A stretch of 64,000 bases of DNA from contig SWBL01000232.1 in the NCBI GenBank assembly GCA_024195585.1, forward strand, positions 1 to 64,000, in the 5' to 3' direction. Origin of the DNA: Aureobasidium sp. EXF-3400 (lineage: Eukaryota; Ascomycota; Dothideomycetes; Dothideales; Saccotheciaceae). Every line of letters starts with the position of its first letter. The stretch's first letter is position 1. A program made the translations under genes and the position numbers. Under the pieces are notes generated by a model. The model was given only the letters and a program-made list of their open reading frames with translations, had not been told where the DNA came from and made no database searches. Below are positions 46,054-59,397 of this stretch, piece by piece.

Positions 46054-47908
46054 ATGTTAGAAGGTCTAGAAGAATACGCAGAGAAGGCTGATAAGGCCGA
46101 GAAGGCCAAAAGACAGCGGTGGCCAAGACCTTGCAGCATCTGTCAGTCCTGTAAAGTCAAGTGCGACCGGGGCACACCATGTACCAACTGCCAGCGTCGA
46201 GGAGAGGAGCATCTCTGCATACCTGAGGTAGAACGTCCTAACGGCCTCAAGCGTAAACGAAAAGCTGCGGTTCACAATGTCTCTGTTGGAAATATTGCAG
46301 TCGAGGATTCTGTACTTGTCATCACCGCTCCAGATCCCCCAAGCGAGCCCATTGAGCTCACCAGATCTGCGTTCGAGATTGAGAAAGACCAACCACAACA
46401 TAGCTTTGAGAGCTTTGATCAAGTTTGCGCGAATGCATTGTCCAAGACACAGATGCATCTCAGACCACAGCCGAGATGGAACCAACTGGTGCTTCCAAAC
46501 AGCAAAACCAGCACGGCTCTTGTAGCGCACGACAAAATCTGGAACTCCTGGGTGCACAATGCACTTCACTACGCTCGATTTGAGAAAGAGCATGAGACCT
46601 TCTTAATCATGCGCCAGTCCGGGAAGCCGATCACATCTATGGAATCTTCATGGTTGGCCTTGTACTTTGCCGTTCTTGCTGTTAGATCCCTCATGTTCGT
46701 ACGATGTCTGCGAGACTCAGCTGACTTGACTCACAGGCTTCCTTTTTGAGCATGAGCGAAAAGCAAGCGGAAACAATGGAGCTCCCCATAGCCGACCATC
46801 CAACATTGTTTCGACGATGGTATGATGCTGCACTATTCTGTCTCGACGAAGCAGAGTATATGCGAAAGCCCAGTGTGCGGACTGTCCAGACAATCGCTGT
46901 CCTGGGCATATGTTTCGACAACGTTGGGGATCATGATCTTCGACAAACTATGTGGGCTGTCGCCATCAGAATTGCCCTCAGACTCAATCTGAACCATCCA
47001 GAGAAAATGGCTGCTCCACTTCCTATGCCCGTGGAACAATGCATACGACTTTGGTGGACAATCGCGATTCACGACTTGGTCCCAGTGCCAGGATACATTC
47101 CTCTTGTCACCGAGCATGAGACCAGGTGTTCATTACCTGGTAGCATCTCCAACACAGACGACTTGACTGTTGAACGCGACGGTAGCACAATCTCGTCCAA
47201 TCGTTATCAGGCCTTCATGGCTCGCGCAGCGATAGTCTACAACAACTTCCACAGCTCTTTCCAGGAGAGCACCATGACCAAGAGCGAAGTTGTCAGACAA
47301 GCTGACGAACGGCTTCGTCAGCTCACTGCTAGACTCCCAGACCATCTCACGCCAAATGGCTCGATACGAAATGCCACCATTACCAAGCTCGAAGCCGATC
47401 ACCCTTGGATACACTTGCAGCGTGTAAACGTTACACGTACATACTTAACATATCGCCTCTCGATATACTCGACACTAGAACCCAATTGGAGAAGCCATCC
47501 GGGCGAATTCGACTGGGCGAAATCGATTTGTCTGCAGACAGCATTTGACATCACAACTATTGACACGACTTGGGACATGCCAAAGTCTTACCGTCGACAC
47601 TGGTAAGGATTATCCTCCCACGATTCTGCAGAGTTCTGAACCTTGCTGAACTTCATTTTGCTAGGTCCTATTCTATGAGCTTGCTCAGGGGTACATATGT
47701 GATCACCCGTGAAGCTCCTCGAAGCCCTCCCAGTAGCATACCGCCTGGAATAGATTGGAAAGCACATATCACTGGCTGTATCGCACATCTCGAAGAAACT
47801 CAGGCTTGGAATAATTTTGCAGGAACTACGGCCCAGATAATTAGGCAGATGGCCATAGCAGCTTTAAAAGAACCGTGGAAATCACCACAGACATCAGAAA
47901 ATGAATGA
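46054..47908 (+). CDS. Zn2Cys6 transcription factor
   Basis: Exons 46054-46680, 46737-47602 and 47665-47908 (56 and 62 bp introns) give 578 residues. The zinc cluster at about 27-55 reads CSICQSCKVKCDRGTPCTNC and ends with a sixth Cys after RRGEEHL (C-x2-C-x6-C-x5-C-x2-C-x8-C, taking the outer Cys pairs). A basic stretch (GLKRKRKAA) follows. The regulatory domain includes NSWVHNALHYARFEKEHETF, WYDAALFCLDEAEYMRKPSV and VAIRIALRLNLNHPEKM, typical of the fungal-specific domain. It is shorter than average after that domain. It sits 3' of the KAPA synthase gene on the same strand; no regulatory link can be shown. Confidence 0.87.
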
Positions 47909-49393
47909 AAAATGAACCGGACAACACCAGACTTGGTCCAGATACCTGCTCACTATCACGTTCGTGCTGAACTCGAAAGGAAAAGATCCTTCTCGTTGAT
48001 GTTTCAGGCTTGGAAACTCATGTGGATGGATCTGAAAGCCATACACGAAGTGGACCAAATATGCAGATGAAAACAACTACATATGTCAAACAACAGATGC
48101 ATAGCATGTCTCCACCAGTCAATCCCTGGAGCACGACCTTTGTTCGCAAGCACGAGCGTCCGACGAGGTGTTTTTTGCCCAGATATCTTGTGGCGTTGAA
48201 ACAGCCGCAACAACAAATTCTGTCATGGAGACTGATGGCGTTTCGGACACTCGCATGCACGGCCTCAGGATTGGTGCACAATCTAGTCGTCTTCTGTCGC
48301 GTCTCCCCCGTCACAATATACGACAGGTCGCAGTGACACATGGCCTTGTTTCGGTGGGCCGCCAACTCATCCATGATTTCACGGCAAGCGTCCAGGATGA
48401 AGTCGTGATTGTAGCGCGAGTATCGATGCATCATTCCGCAAGTGAACCAGAGCGAGGATTTTGTTGCACTGAGTCTTTCGCTCATCCCATGACTGATGTG
48501 GATGCTCACTTTCTCTCCTTTGGAACGACAGATCCAGGTGTTGGAGCCACAGTAGTCCCATTTCGTGTCGGAAACTGATTAGGTGCCGCAAGCGGTCAGA
48601 ATAAAACAATCAAACAGATATCGCTTCTCAGGGAGAATTCACGAACTTTTTGAGCCGACTGACCAAGTTCTATAACCTTCTGTCTCAGCAAATATCTCCC
48701 ACTTTATCAACACCAGCTTCCACCAGATGTTACTGAAGTCCGTAAAGAACTCTCTCGGCAAGTTCAGGAGGTTCATGATTGTTGTAGCATTCCAATATTA
48801 GAACTGTAGTGATTGAAGCCAATGTTGGGATACAAAGGAACCATTGTTCACAAAGGTAGGCTCCTTTATATAGAGGGCCAACAAGGTTTGTGCTTGAGCA
48901 AATTTGCTCATGTTCATATTCGTGGCGACTGAATTTGCTTCAAAAATCTGCTCACTACCACGTTTATGCTGAATTCAGAGAACATATGTTGTCTCAACCA
49001 TTGACTCGCCGTAGTTGGGATAGCTAGTTACCGGTGACTCTTGTGCTAAGCAGAGGCAAACAGAACAAACCGAGATTTGAAACGGGCTCTGCCTAGGCTC
49101 AAGTAGGAGCTGTACTAAGCCGTTCTACAGTTCATGACAACCAACATTGTTGCATGACCTGATATGTGTCAGGACCAGATGGAAGAAAGCAGCAACGGAG
49201 CTCTTTTGACCATGGCGACGCTAGCGGCGTTATGGCCAGTAAATCCGACAGGGCTGCCAAGGCGCGCGCATAGCTGAATCGACGCGCCCTCGATGGTTTC
49301 GCGACCTGCGATTGCTCGAGGAATTGTCCTCATCGACGACGCTTCTCGACCAGGCATTCCAAGCAGGAGGCTTCGTTTTCTGGACTGCGCACT
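47909..49393. other. Intergenic, about 1.5 kb, with unexplained open frames
   Basis: The largest gene-poor stretch in this half. A minus frame (48018-48509, 163 codons) and an antisense plus frame (48168-48578, 136 codons) overlap. The minus one has protein-like runs (HRYSRYNHDFILDACREIMD) but I recognise no family. A 28 bp segment near 47947 recurs imperfectly near 48952. A relic gene is possible. Confidence 0.35.
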
Positions 49394-52099
49394 ATGGCGT
49401 CCGAAGCCGCAATGAGCCAAGACAACACGCCCGTTCCCTCGACCGAGGGCGCAACCCAAGGTCAGACCATGTCTGAAGCCGAGCTGGACCAGATGCAGAG
49501 CATTCTCGACTTCGTCTACGACTATAGGACTCCCGAGTATGCGCGATCCATTGTACACGATCACGCGACTCTGAGCTGACATTTGCGCAGCGGCCATGAC
49601 CCATCCAAAGTCTTTCACCGCAAGGTCAACAAGCGCGCCCTTCCTCATTACTACGAAATCATCAAAGACCCCATGGCTATGAGCACTATCAAGGCCAAGA
49701 TCAACAATAAAGAGTACAAGAACTGGTCCGAGTTTATCCGGGACTGGGCTCAGATTGTCCACAACGCACAAGTCTTCAACCGAGCCGACGCCGGCGCATA
49801 CCAGGATGCCTTGACCATTCGAGATGTTGTCACCACTGAACTCAAGAAGCTGGTCGATCTCAAGATCATCTCAGAAGAAGTCTCTCAATTCCCCTACCTG
49901 GGCGAGATCCCACCCCAGGACGACGTGCCGCCTGAGGAAGAGGACGACGACGAAGATGAAGATGACGAAGAAGACGACGACATTGGTGGAGATGACTCGG
50001 ACGACGACGGCGGCAAGCGCAAGAGAAAACGTGGTCGTCCTTCAAAACGCGACCGTGATCTGGACAAGGACGACGATCCCGAGACCCGAAAGAAACGCGG
50101 AAGACCCCCAAAGGTCCTCACTCCCGTCGAAGCTCGCATTCAAGCTGTCCTTAAGGGCATTAGAAAACCCAAGGGTGCCGGAGGTCTCAAGATCACATCC
50201 TTTGAACGCCTGCCCGACAAGGCAGTCATGCCAGAATACTACGCCGAGATCAGAGAGCCCATGGCGTTCGACGTGCTTAAGCGCAAGCTCAAGAGAAAGA
50301 AGTACCAGTCACTCGAGCAGTTCATGAAAGATGTCGACCTCATGTTCGACAATGCAAAGTCTTACAACCAGGACGAGAGTCAGATTTACAAGGACGCTGT
50401 TGAGCTGCAGGCCGAGGCGCACCGTCTGGCCGACGAGGAACGTAACAAACCCGATACCGACTATGTCATGGACGAAGGAAGAATCCCTCTGCCTAACGGC
50501 ATTCTCTACAACGGCGAACTCTACAAAGTTGGCGACTGGGTCCACGTCCAAAACGCAAACGACCTAACCAAGCCAATTCCCTGCCAAATCTACCGCACCT
50601 GGCAAGATCCACAAGGCGGCCAATGGGTAAACGTCTGCTGGTACTACCGCCCTGAACAGACGGTACATCGCTTCGACAAACACTTCCTAGAGAATGAAGT
50701 GGTCAAGACTGGCCAATACCGCGATCATCGTGTAGACGAAATTGTTGGCAGATGTTTCATCATGTTTACAACACGATACTACAAAGGCCGTCCGCGTCGC
50801 CAACCCGCCGACCTGGACATCTATGTGTGCGAAGCTCGCTACAACGAAGAAAAGTTCAAGTTCAACAAGATCAAGACGTGGGCCAGTTGTTTGCCGGACG
50901 AGGTGCGCGACAGGGACTACGAGATGGATCTGTTCGACATGCCGCGCAAGATGAGAAAGATACCCAGTCCGATTGCATACCTGCTCAAGGACACTGACAA
51001 GGAGACGGACGACATGCCCAAGCCAGAGTGGGGAGCGGAGAATGCTCCTCCTAAGATTGGTGCTGTCCACAGACGCCCTCGCGATCCTAGGGACTCTCCA
51101 CCCCCAGAGCCCACTCCCTCGCCTCCGCCTCAGCCTGCTATCGCCCAAGCTCAGGCTCGTCAGTCTCAGTCTTCACACATGTCGCCGTCAATCCCGGCTG
51201 CAACCATGCAAGCCTATTCGCCTATGCAGTCTCAGATGACGCCCATGCAAACGGCTGCTCAACCCGTTCGTCCCATGCAACCCATGACACGCCCCTCGCA
51301 CACTCCTGCTCCTGTTCAACCCTACACACAAAATCATTCAGCCTCGCCCGCACCAATGCCTAGTCTCCAACGCGCTTCCTCTGGCCAGTTCAATCCTGCC
51401 ACTCCTCAGCATATGACGGCAATGCCTCTGCCTCGTATAGCTAGCCATCCCTCGACATTCCAACCACAAGCCCCTGCTATCCCGCCTGCTCCATCCGCCT
51501 CACAAAGCCGCTTGTCATACCGCGACCCTGTGCCCATCGAAGTCTGGACGCTGCCCGATGCAGCCAACGCCAGCATTCCACCTGAGATCCGCGACATGTA
51601 TCAAACGGACGATCAGGGCCGCATACTCTTCTTCTCTGCGCCTCCCGTCCAGCTCGCCGAAGAGGCCAACGACCCCAACAAAAACCTTGGGCACAGCCTT
51701 CACTATATGGCGGAGAAGTCGCGTCGCACCCAGGAAATCGTCGCCCGCCGCAAAGCCTACGAAGAAGGCAAAGCTGCACGCGCCGCTCAGAAGAAGCGTC
51801 AACGCGAAATCGATGAGGAGATGCGCAGTGCAGACTACGAGACTCAGAAGGCCAGAGCTCTTGCCATATTGAACACACACCTCACACGCAGCACTGCCTG
51901 GGAGCTCAAGGCCATGTATGGCGAACAGGATTGGAAGGACGGCATGGAAGCTATGCTCGGCAACCTGGAAGAGCAACAGAAACTCGCCATTCAGAGAAAG
52001 GTCGTCATGGAGAAGAACGCTGCCCAGAGAGCCGCTGAGCTGGTTTCACTCAAGTCGAATGGCGTCTTGTTCGACAACGTTGAGAATGGACCTTTCTGA
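49394..52099 (+). CDS. RSC chromatin-remodelling subunit, Rsc1/Rsc2-like
   Basis: Acetyl-lysine-binding subunit of the RSC (SWI/SNF-type) remodeller. Exons 49394-49536 and 49591-52099 give 883 residues. The 54 bp intron falls inside the first bromodomain, and splicing restores YRTPDGHDPSKVFHRK. Domain order: bromodomain 1 (about 25-130, PHYYEIIKDPMAMSTIKAKI), an acidic tract, two AT-hooks (RGRPSK and RGRPPK, about 198-225), bromodomain 2 (about 230-330, PEYYAEIREPMAFDVLKRKL), and a BAH domain (about 360-480, YKVGDWVHVQNANDLTKPIP, WYYRPEQTVHR). A Pro/Gln-rich region and a conserved C-terminal helix-rich part (SLHYMAEKSRRTQEIVARRK) close the protein. This is the diagnostic Rsc1/2 layout. Confidence 0.93.
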
Positions 52100-52898
52100 T
52101 TAGAGGAGACTCTCCGCTAGAGACAAGAGATGACGGCATGGAGTTTGAGCGTTTGATGCATTTTGCATTCGGGGTTTTCTTCTATTACTGTACTGATGAA
52201 TGATTTACCAATGATACCCCTCTGACTCAGCCGAGGCACAAAACGAAAGAAGAAAGAGCAAACAAGATCAAAGACATGGGAAGGAATGGCTAGACTGCTC
52301 TTTCCAAAATACAAGAGCTTTCTCCAAAACAGAAACAAACATTTTCACACAAACGCTTTCGTCCCATGAAGTGCTTGCTTGACAGATTTCCATTCCCTGA
52401 TGTGCTGCTATTTTTTACATCTCCTCTAAGAAGCATTCAAGTGTCAAGGCGTATGCCTCTGATGCATTCTCAATCCCATCATTTTGTGGATTCAGCTTGT
52501 GCACACATGGCAAAGCGGCAAGCAAACGAGCAAAATCAGGCAAAGGCAAGAAAACACATACAAGCAAACGATGGGCAAAACAGGATGGGCGTGAGACACG
52601 ACGGCTTCGTACATGGACCCCTGCAGAGGAAACCTGCTTTGGCATGCAGCATTACCACATGTTTTGAGGCTCTGAGAGACCATGTGGATGTGACATCGGG
52701 TCAGCCACTGTTCGAACAACCGAACGTGGTACAGATGACGAAGAGTGCAAGGCCCCGCTTTGATGATCATAGTGATGGATTATTCTGAACGCATTACTAT
52801 ATTACTGTACATACAAAAGAGCCCCTCAGACCCGAGACTAGGCAATGAAAACTAGGCTCTTCTTCCATCTACCTTCAACCGTGGTGGTCACTTGATAC
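52100..52898. other. Intergenic between converging genes
   Basis: 3' flanks of the RSC subunit gene and the MFS gene, about 800 bp. Open frames look like chance. No gene seen. Confidence 0.5.
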
Positions 52899-54761
52899 CT
52901 ATGACGCTTGCTGCCGTCTCGATATCACGACAAAATATACCGCAATGGCCACACCGATGGCATCGAGCCCGAGCGCCAAACACCACGCTCCTCGGATCCC
53001 CCATAGAGGGCCGTGGTTCTGGCTCACGTATCTCTCAACGGTACCTGCAATACCCAAGCCAATACTGATGCTGTAATTGACCACAGTGGACACCAAACTA
53101 GCAGAAATTCCTTGGTGTTCCTTGGCCATGGCGTTGCTGAGCAAGATGGTACCAGACGGGAAACTCCAGTTCATACCGATGGGCATAACAAGGACACTCC
53201 AGAAGGTGAGAACCCAGTAGGTCTGGTGGACGGGCACAAAAGCGAGGAACAAGGTGCCAATGAAGAAACCGAGCATGGCGCACAGCATGATATATGATGT
53301 CTTGAACTTGCGGGCCAGCCAACCCGCGGACATGGCGAAGCCGACTCCGGTGATGGCCACCGGAGATATCTGTGCTGCGGCGGCAATGGCGGTGGATCCC
53401 CTAAAGCGCTGCACAAACTGAAAGAGGTAGAAGAGCCAGATGCCATGGCTACTCCAGCCGGCAGCGATGCACGAAAGTGCTAGCACAGCCTCTTTGCTGA
53501 GACCTCGGACGGGCACCAAGGCTTGTTTTGCGTGATTCATCTCGAGGTAGACGAAAGCAATAAGCAGCATCACTCCCATTCCTAAAGTGAAGGGAATGTA
53601 TGCCTTGTTCCAGCCTACCACAGGAGCCTGATTGAGTGCAAAGTTGAACAGGACAAGTCCTGATACACCTGTACAAGCGCCTGCAAAATCGAAAGTGGCG
53701 GTGTTGAACTCTCGCGGAAGCGGAGCAGGTATGACCATGAATGATAGGGCCGCCATACCGACGCAGAGTATAGCGAGCACCCAGAAAGCCCAGGGCCACC
53801 CTTGCTACGTCAGCTTGCATTCTCACAAGAGATGGATTTCGATGACTTACATGCGAATTGCGACAGAAGGGCAGAGAAGATGGCCCCGAACACAAAACCA
53901 GTGGGGCCACATGCGCCGAATGCTGAGAATACCATGTTACGCTTTAGACCAACAGGGAAAGTGGTACCGATGAGCGCCATAGCATTCGGCACCAATATGG
54001 CGGGTCCTATGCCTTGAAAGCCACGTGTAACGCTGAGCATTATAGAGCCATTTGACTTGGGTGCATAGCTGAAGCCTACAATGATTGAAGTGGCAGCATA
54101 CCATATCCATCCGATGATAAACATGCGTTTGTGCCCGTACATGTCTCCTAAACGACCTGGCTTGATTTAGCATTCTGTTGCAAGCGCGAAGGTTGAGAGA
54201 GAGATGTATACCTGCAGGCAATATAAACGCGCCGACTGTTAAACTGAACGCTGCAGTGTACCAGCTCATCGTTCCAAGATCCGTCGCGGCAACTCCCAAG
54301 TCTTTGCCGATAATGAAAAGTGGTGCTACGGACTGGCCAAGTCCACCGAGTGTGAGAAACTGAGCCATGCAGACATTGACGATGAAGAGGAGTTCGCGAG
54401 CATTCAGCTTGGCCTTTGCAGGCGTCTCGGGCCTAGGTGGTGGAGCTTCGTGGTCAATCTTCTCAACGCGAAGTTCGCGGTTGATGGGTGTTATGGCCTC
54501 ATCTGAACCGTGCAGAGTGGGCACTTTGCTTGTGTTAAGTGAGACATTGTTGAGGTCGAAGTCAAAAGACACAGCCTGGCCGATGGGTGTTTGTGGATAG
54601 TTCGAAGCTTGCCCAAGAGTCGTTTCAGAACGAGCGAAATCGATCCTTGAGGCATGGGCTTCGTCAAAAGAAAATGCTTCGCTCGAAGAGTCTGCAGTTA
54701 TGTGCTCTGCATGTGGAACGCCATTTACTACGTGGCGTGGGTACGGTGAGTGTCCGCTCAT
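52899..54761 (-). CDS. MFS drug:H+ antiporter-type transporter
   Basis: Exons 54761-54212, 54156-53851 and 53800-52899 (55 and 50 bp introns) give 585 residues. About 125 polar N-terminal residues precede the membrane part. Helices include LLFIVNVCMAQFLTLGGL, TMSWYTAAFSLTVGAFILPA, and after the first intron GRLGDMYGHKRMFIIGWIWY, the MFS loop 2-3 signature. RGFQGIGPAILVPNAMALIG and FSAFGACGPTGFVFGAIFSA match the motif B and C regions of proton antiporters. The helix count suggests the 14-helix DHA2 type. Likely function is efflux of a toxic or secreted compound; the substrate is unknown. No metabolite cluster surrounds it. Confidence 0.88.
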
Positions 54762-56581
54762 GGTTGTGTGTTTCGGTTATACTGGTGCTTCCTTTGAATG
54801 TATACCTGGGTGCATGTCTCGTCTCGCAAAAATGACACGAGTGCAGTCAAAATCAGCGATTTAAAGATCCGCCGGGTGCCTATATGCTTCAGATGCTCTC
54901 CTAGGATGCGAGTCGCCTTCTCGGTGATTTAAAATAGCGATTGGTGCTGGCCTCCGTCTCATTATTTTCGTATGATCCGTCATAGCATAGCCTGGTAGCG
55001 GAAAATTCGAGTCAGCATTGTGCTGAGCTACAGCACTGCAAGAACCTGGCAAATCTCAGGATCCTGCGCTACTAAGCTGCAAGTACGGAAGATAACCATC
55101 TCTTCCCTGAATGGTCAGCAGAAGATCAAGTCTGTTGGTCAGAAAAAGAAACAACACATAGCTCGTAAGCTGTTGGGCCGACAATTAGGAAATTGGTTGG
55201 AGGTTCTCGTTCCTGCTGGCTATGGTTCCCGAAGGATAGCACTTGAGTACCCTCTGTACATGCGACTGTGTCGCACAGCTTACCCCATCTTTTCGATCGT
55301 GGTATGTATTCTTAGCAGCCGCAGGGCTGTGATGGCAGGAGCCGCTTCCTTTCTGATTAGGTGTACAATAAGACGGATTCATAGACAAGGGTGGTACTGT
55401 CTGATAAAGCTGACGACATGTCTTGAGGGTATCTAGACCAAGGCTCTACCTTCGTGAGAGCAAAGCTGACATGCATAGCTTGGACCCATGGTCACTACGA
55501 CTTAGTCGTTACGAATGTACCATCTGTCGACTATGATGAGCTCGGGCTGCAAGGATGATGTTCATGACGGAAGCTTATCGAGGAGCCAAGTGTGAGGTCA
55601 AGGCTGGGAAACGGCAGGGACTGAGCTCGGCCCTCGGGGTTGCAAATCTCCGAGCTCCTTCCTCACAACCTACCTACCTCTTCCCAAGCTTCTGGTTTTA
55701 TCGTTTACTTCGCCTACAACATGCATCATGACATACCTCAGAATAAATTTTGAATTCTGCTGAGCTTCTTGTAATGGTAGACTATGCAGCCATTGCCACT
55801 ACGATATGGGAGTCTGGCATTGTTCCTTTGTTCGCTTCAATGTAAAGAACTCTGACAAGTATCGCACCAAGTCTCTCAAGATACACCTCTGCCGTCAAGA
55901 CAGAATGAATTCCGAAGTCTTGAACTTGTCCCAATAACAATCTACGGTCTCGGACATTAACTGCTGATCATCCTCTCCCATCCTTCGGAGAAATGTCTGT
56001 AGGCCTTGTACATGTTGCGTGTAGGCTTACCTGCATTGCCAGACATACCCTACAGCCTCGCATGCTATGTACAGTCTTTGGTACAACGTCACTTCGTCAT
56101 CTGAATCATTCCTCAGAGGATTGACTGACATAGCTGGTACCAAGCCCTGCTCTACACAGGTCCTGGGCCCGCACCCGATGATAGTCTTCGAATGTAGTCT
56201 CAGCTGGAACCGAGATCTGGTACTTCCTGGACGGCCGTCTAGTGTAAGGCAAAAATAGTCTCTGATCAGATCTTTCTCGTGCAAAAATAAACCCTCACGG
56301 CTCTACGGCACGAGAGATGACAAGCCTAGTTAGTGATTACCACACTATCGAATAAGGGTTGACTGTGCTCAGAGAGACGGATCAGGACTGCCAACCAGCA
56401 TCCCAAGCCTCGACCAACATGTAGATATACTGCGGTGTTCGCGCTTTCCTTCTCTCCTCCATTGTGAACATAATTGGCAGATGTGCAACCTCTTATAGAA
56501 GACGGCGGCCACTCCTCGATCTCAATTCACTTAGTGTGGTCTCGGCATCTTACTCTCGTTCTCTTTGGTTTCTCACCGGCG
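54762..56581. other. Intergenic, about 1.8 kb, promoters of MFS and multicopper oxidase genes
   Basis: The longest non-coding stretch in the window. A plus frame at 55020-55436 (138 codons) has no domain and looks like chance. No transposon, tRNA or conserved gene recognised. Confidence 0.5.
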
Positions 56582-58901
56582 ATGTTGTCTTCTACAACAC
56601 TAGCCTATTGCTTCGTCTGGGCGTCTGTGGCCCAACACATCTCAGCGGGAGGCTCGAATTCATACGCTGCCTGGAGTCATCCCTATGGAGACTATCAGGA
56701 TGGCTGGGATTCTACATCCTCTGCTGTCGTCGTCAAGCCTTCATCTGTATGGCAAGAGACTTCTTCTTCTTGGTCCACTACCACAGCTGTCGCTTCCGGC
56801 ATATTTTCCATCGAGTCGCCAATAACTCAATCCACCATCGCTACTCCGTTGCCTCATTCTGCAAGCAACTGGAATGTCTCCGATCAATCAGCATCTGCTT
56901 CGAAGACAGGCACTGCACTTACCAGTCACGCTTCTTCAACGACTGGCAATACAGTGACGTACGACTGGAAGCTTGAGTGGATGATCGCTGCGCCAGACGG
57001 AGTTGCTCGTCCTGTTATCGGCGTTAACGGTCAATGGTATGTCTACTCTCGTCTTATTTTAGTATCAGGTTTGACTTATCGTTCACAGGCCATGCCCGTC
57101 CATCGATGTCATGGAAGGAGACCGTGTGGTTGTAAACGTCTACAACGGTCTGGGCAATGAGAGCACATCGCTCCACTGGCACGGCATTCATCAGAGAGGC
57201 ACAAATCATATGGATGGCCCGAGTGGAGCCACTCAATGTCCGATAGCACCAGGCCAGAGCTTCACATATGACTGGATCGTAAGTTAGTCCATCGCATGGA
57301 CAGAGAAGTACTGACATGGGTCATATAGGCCGATCAAGCAGGTACTTACTGGTGGCATTCTCACAACATGGGCCAGTACCCTGATGGCCTTTGGGGTCCA
57401 CTTATCGTTCGTGACCCCAACCCGCCTTTTCACTTCGACGAAGAACTTATTATTACTTTCTCGGACTGGTACAATGAACAAATGCCTTACATAATTCATC
57501 AGTATCAGTCTGCTGCTGGTGCGGCAGAGGATGGCACTCCTGATCCGTCAGGAGGAGCTTTGGTCAACTCTGGCAGAAACGTCTCAATTCACGTCAAGCC
57601 AAGCACAACGTATTTGGTCCGTATCATCTGTCCAGCTGCTTTCAGTGGTCATGGCTGGGTCATTGACGGTCACAACCAAACGACTGTCGAAGTCGACGGT
57701 GTATACACTGTGCCTGTCGTTGCTACTGCTGATGGCAAAAATGTTCGAATTGCTCCTGGACAGAGACAAGCGTTCTTAATGAGAACCAAGGATGACACAA
57801 GCAAGAATTACGCCATTCTTGATTTCATGGACCCAAACATGTTGTTCCTTAACAAAGGACAGCTACCCACCGCCACCTATCCCCTCAACGCCACTGCCTG
57901 GTTGGTTTATAACACCAGTGCAGACTACCCACCGCCACCAGTTCTATACAACCTCGGAAACGACGACTTCTTTGATGATATCAACTACGTTGCATTGGAC
58001 AAAGAACCTCTCCTTGAACCAGTTGATCGACAGTTAGTCATAGATATGTCTATGGAGAACATAACCGGCATCTCTAGGTATGCATCTCTAGGTGTTTACG
58101 AATCAACAATACTAACCAAAAGTGAAGATACACTCTGAACGGCCACACATATCTCGGCGCCAAAGTGCCTACATTGTATTCGACTCTCACTGTCAATGAG
58201 ACTGAAGCATCTAACCCAGATGTGTATGGAGATGTCAACCCTTATGTGTTCAAGTATGGCGAAGTCGTCGAAGTGGTCATGAACAACCTGCACTCTAACC
58301 TCGTAAGTTCGATCTCAAGCGCGTGCCTATTCATCAGTTACTCATACTCTGTCCACACAGCACCCTATGCATCTTCATGGCCATCAATTCCAAGTCCTCG
58401 AAAGATCGCTCCCCAAAGCTGGTTCGTTCAGCGGAACATACTCGAACTTACCACCCACGCCTATCAGAAGAGACACGCTCATGGTTCAGAACGAGGGCTA
58501 TGCGGTCGTCAGATTCAGGGCCGACAACCCAGGTTGGTATGATGGAAACGATTGAAACGCACCGGATACTGACAGAGATAGGTATCTGGCTGTTCCACTG
58601 CCACATTGAGCTACACGTCGAAGCTGGCTTCAGCGCTACCTTTATAGAAGCTCCGGAGAAACTCGCCGCCAGCGGGTTTACTCTCCCAGCAGATCATATC
58701 AACGCCTGCAAGACTTATCCTATGGATTACGTTGGCAATGCTGCTGGCAATGATTACAATGCCCTGAATTTGACAGGCGCGCCCACCACGGTCCCACAGA
58801 ATAATTGGGGGTGAGTTCTTCGAGTGATTGACATCGATACTATTGTACTGACAAGTTACAGTGCCATCTATCCGCCTACCGAGGATGATGCCCACAGCTA
58901 G
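56582..58901 (+). CDS. Multicopper oxidase, Fet3-related lineage, without membrane anchor
   Basis: Copper enzyme of the ferroxidase/laccase superfamily. Seven exons: 56582-57036, 57089-57278, 57329-58077, 58128-58302, 58361-58532, 58582-58810 and 58862-58901, giving 669 residues. A signal peptide ([20 protein letters not shown]) and a Ser/Thr-rich segment of about 100 residues come first. All four copper motifs are present: [30 protein letters not shown] and FHCHIELH. Spacing and the [12 protein letters not shown] end resemble Fet3-type iron-uptake oxidases. The C-terminal membrane helix of Fet3 is absent (it ends [10 protein letters not shown]), and the SEWYHD region of Fet3 reads SDWYNE. 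No FTR1 permease lies beside it. A secreted oxidase is as likely as an iron-uptake role. ATG at 56474 is an alternative start. Confidence 0.88.
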
Positions 58902-59397
58902 ACTTTGTTGTATTGAGTAGAATATTCTGCAGTCTCGATTTCTGGATTAGTACATGGGTGATGGATTTCAGTACCGAGTTTGCATTTCGTATCTCAAGTT
59001 GCTATATTCCGTTTCAGTATCGCTCATCAGAACTAATAGTATTCTTTACTACAAGTCACACATGTATACACACTCAATTTCATCACAAAGACTATCGATT
59101 GTCAAAAGATCACATAACACCAGATTCTATTTCATGACAACATACCTTGAGTCGATACGTATTGTATAATCAAGATCGTGTCAGATACATCTGAATCTTG
59201 ATTGTTGTTGACGAATAAATGAGGAAGTTGGCAGTTGGCAGACTCTTCCGGTGGCTGGTGGTGAAACGCGACTGCCGCAGGATGACGTACACATTCGCGC
59301 GACTGAACGCGGCAACCATGCGATTCTCACACCCACGATGTCCACGAGTCGATACGACATCTTAAGGTGTTTGGAATTCGAATTGAAGTGCTGAGAA
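58902..59397. other. Intergenic spacer
   Basis: 3' flank of the multicopper oxidase gene and promoter of the palmitoyltransferase gene. No gene seen. Confidence 0.5.

Noticed and set aside
44285..47908. Biotin gene cluster with its own regulator
   Set aside because: Only the KAPA synthase gene is present; no BIO3/BIO4-type or BIO2 gene is seen, so adjacency to the regulator is not evidence.
55020..55436. 138-codon frame in the 1.8 kb spacer before the multicopper oxidase gene
   Set aside because: Basic, Ile/Ser-rich shadow-like composition, no family motif, no promoter or splice support.
56582..58901. Reductive iron-uptake gene pair
   Set aside because: No FTR1-type permease is adjacent on either side and the oxidase lacks the membrane anchor.
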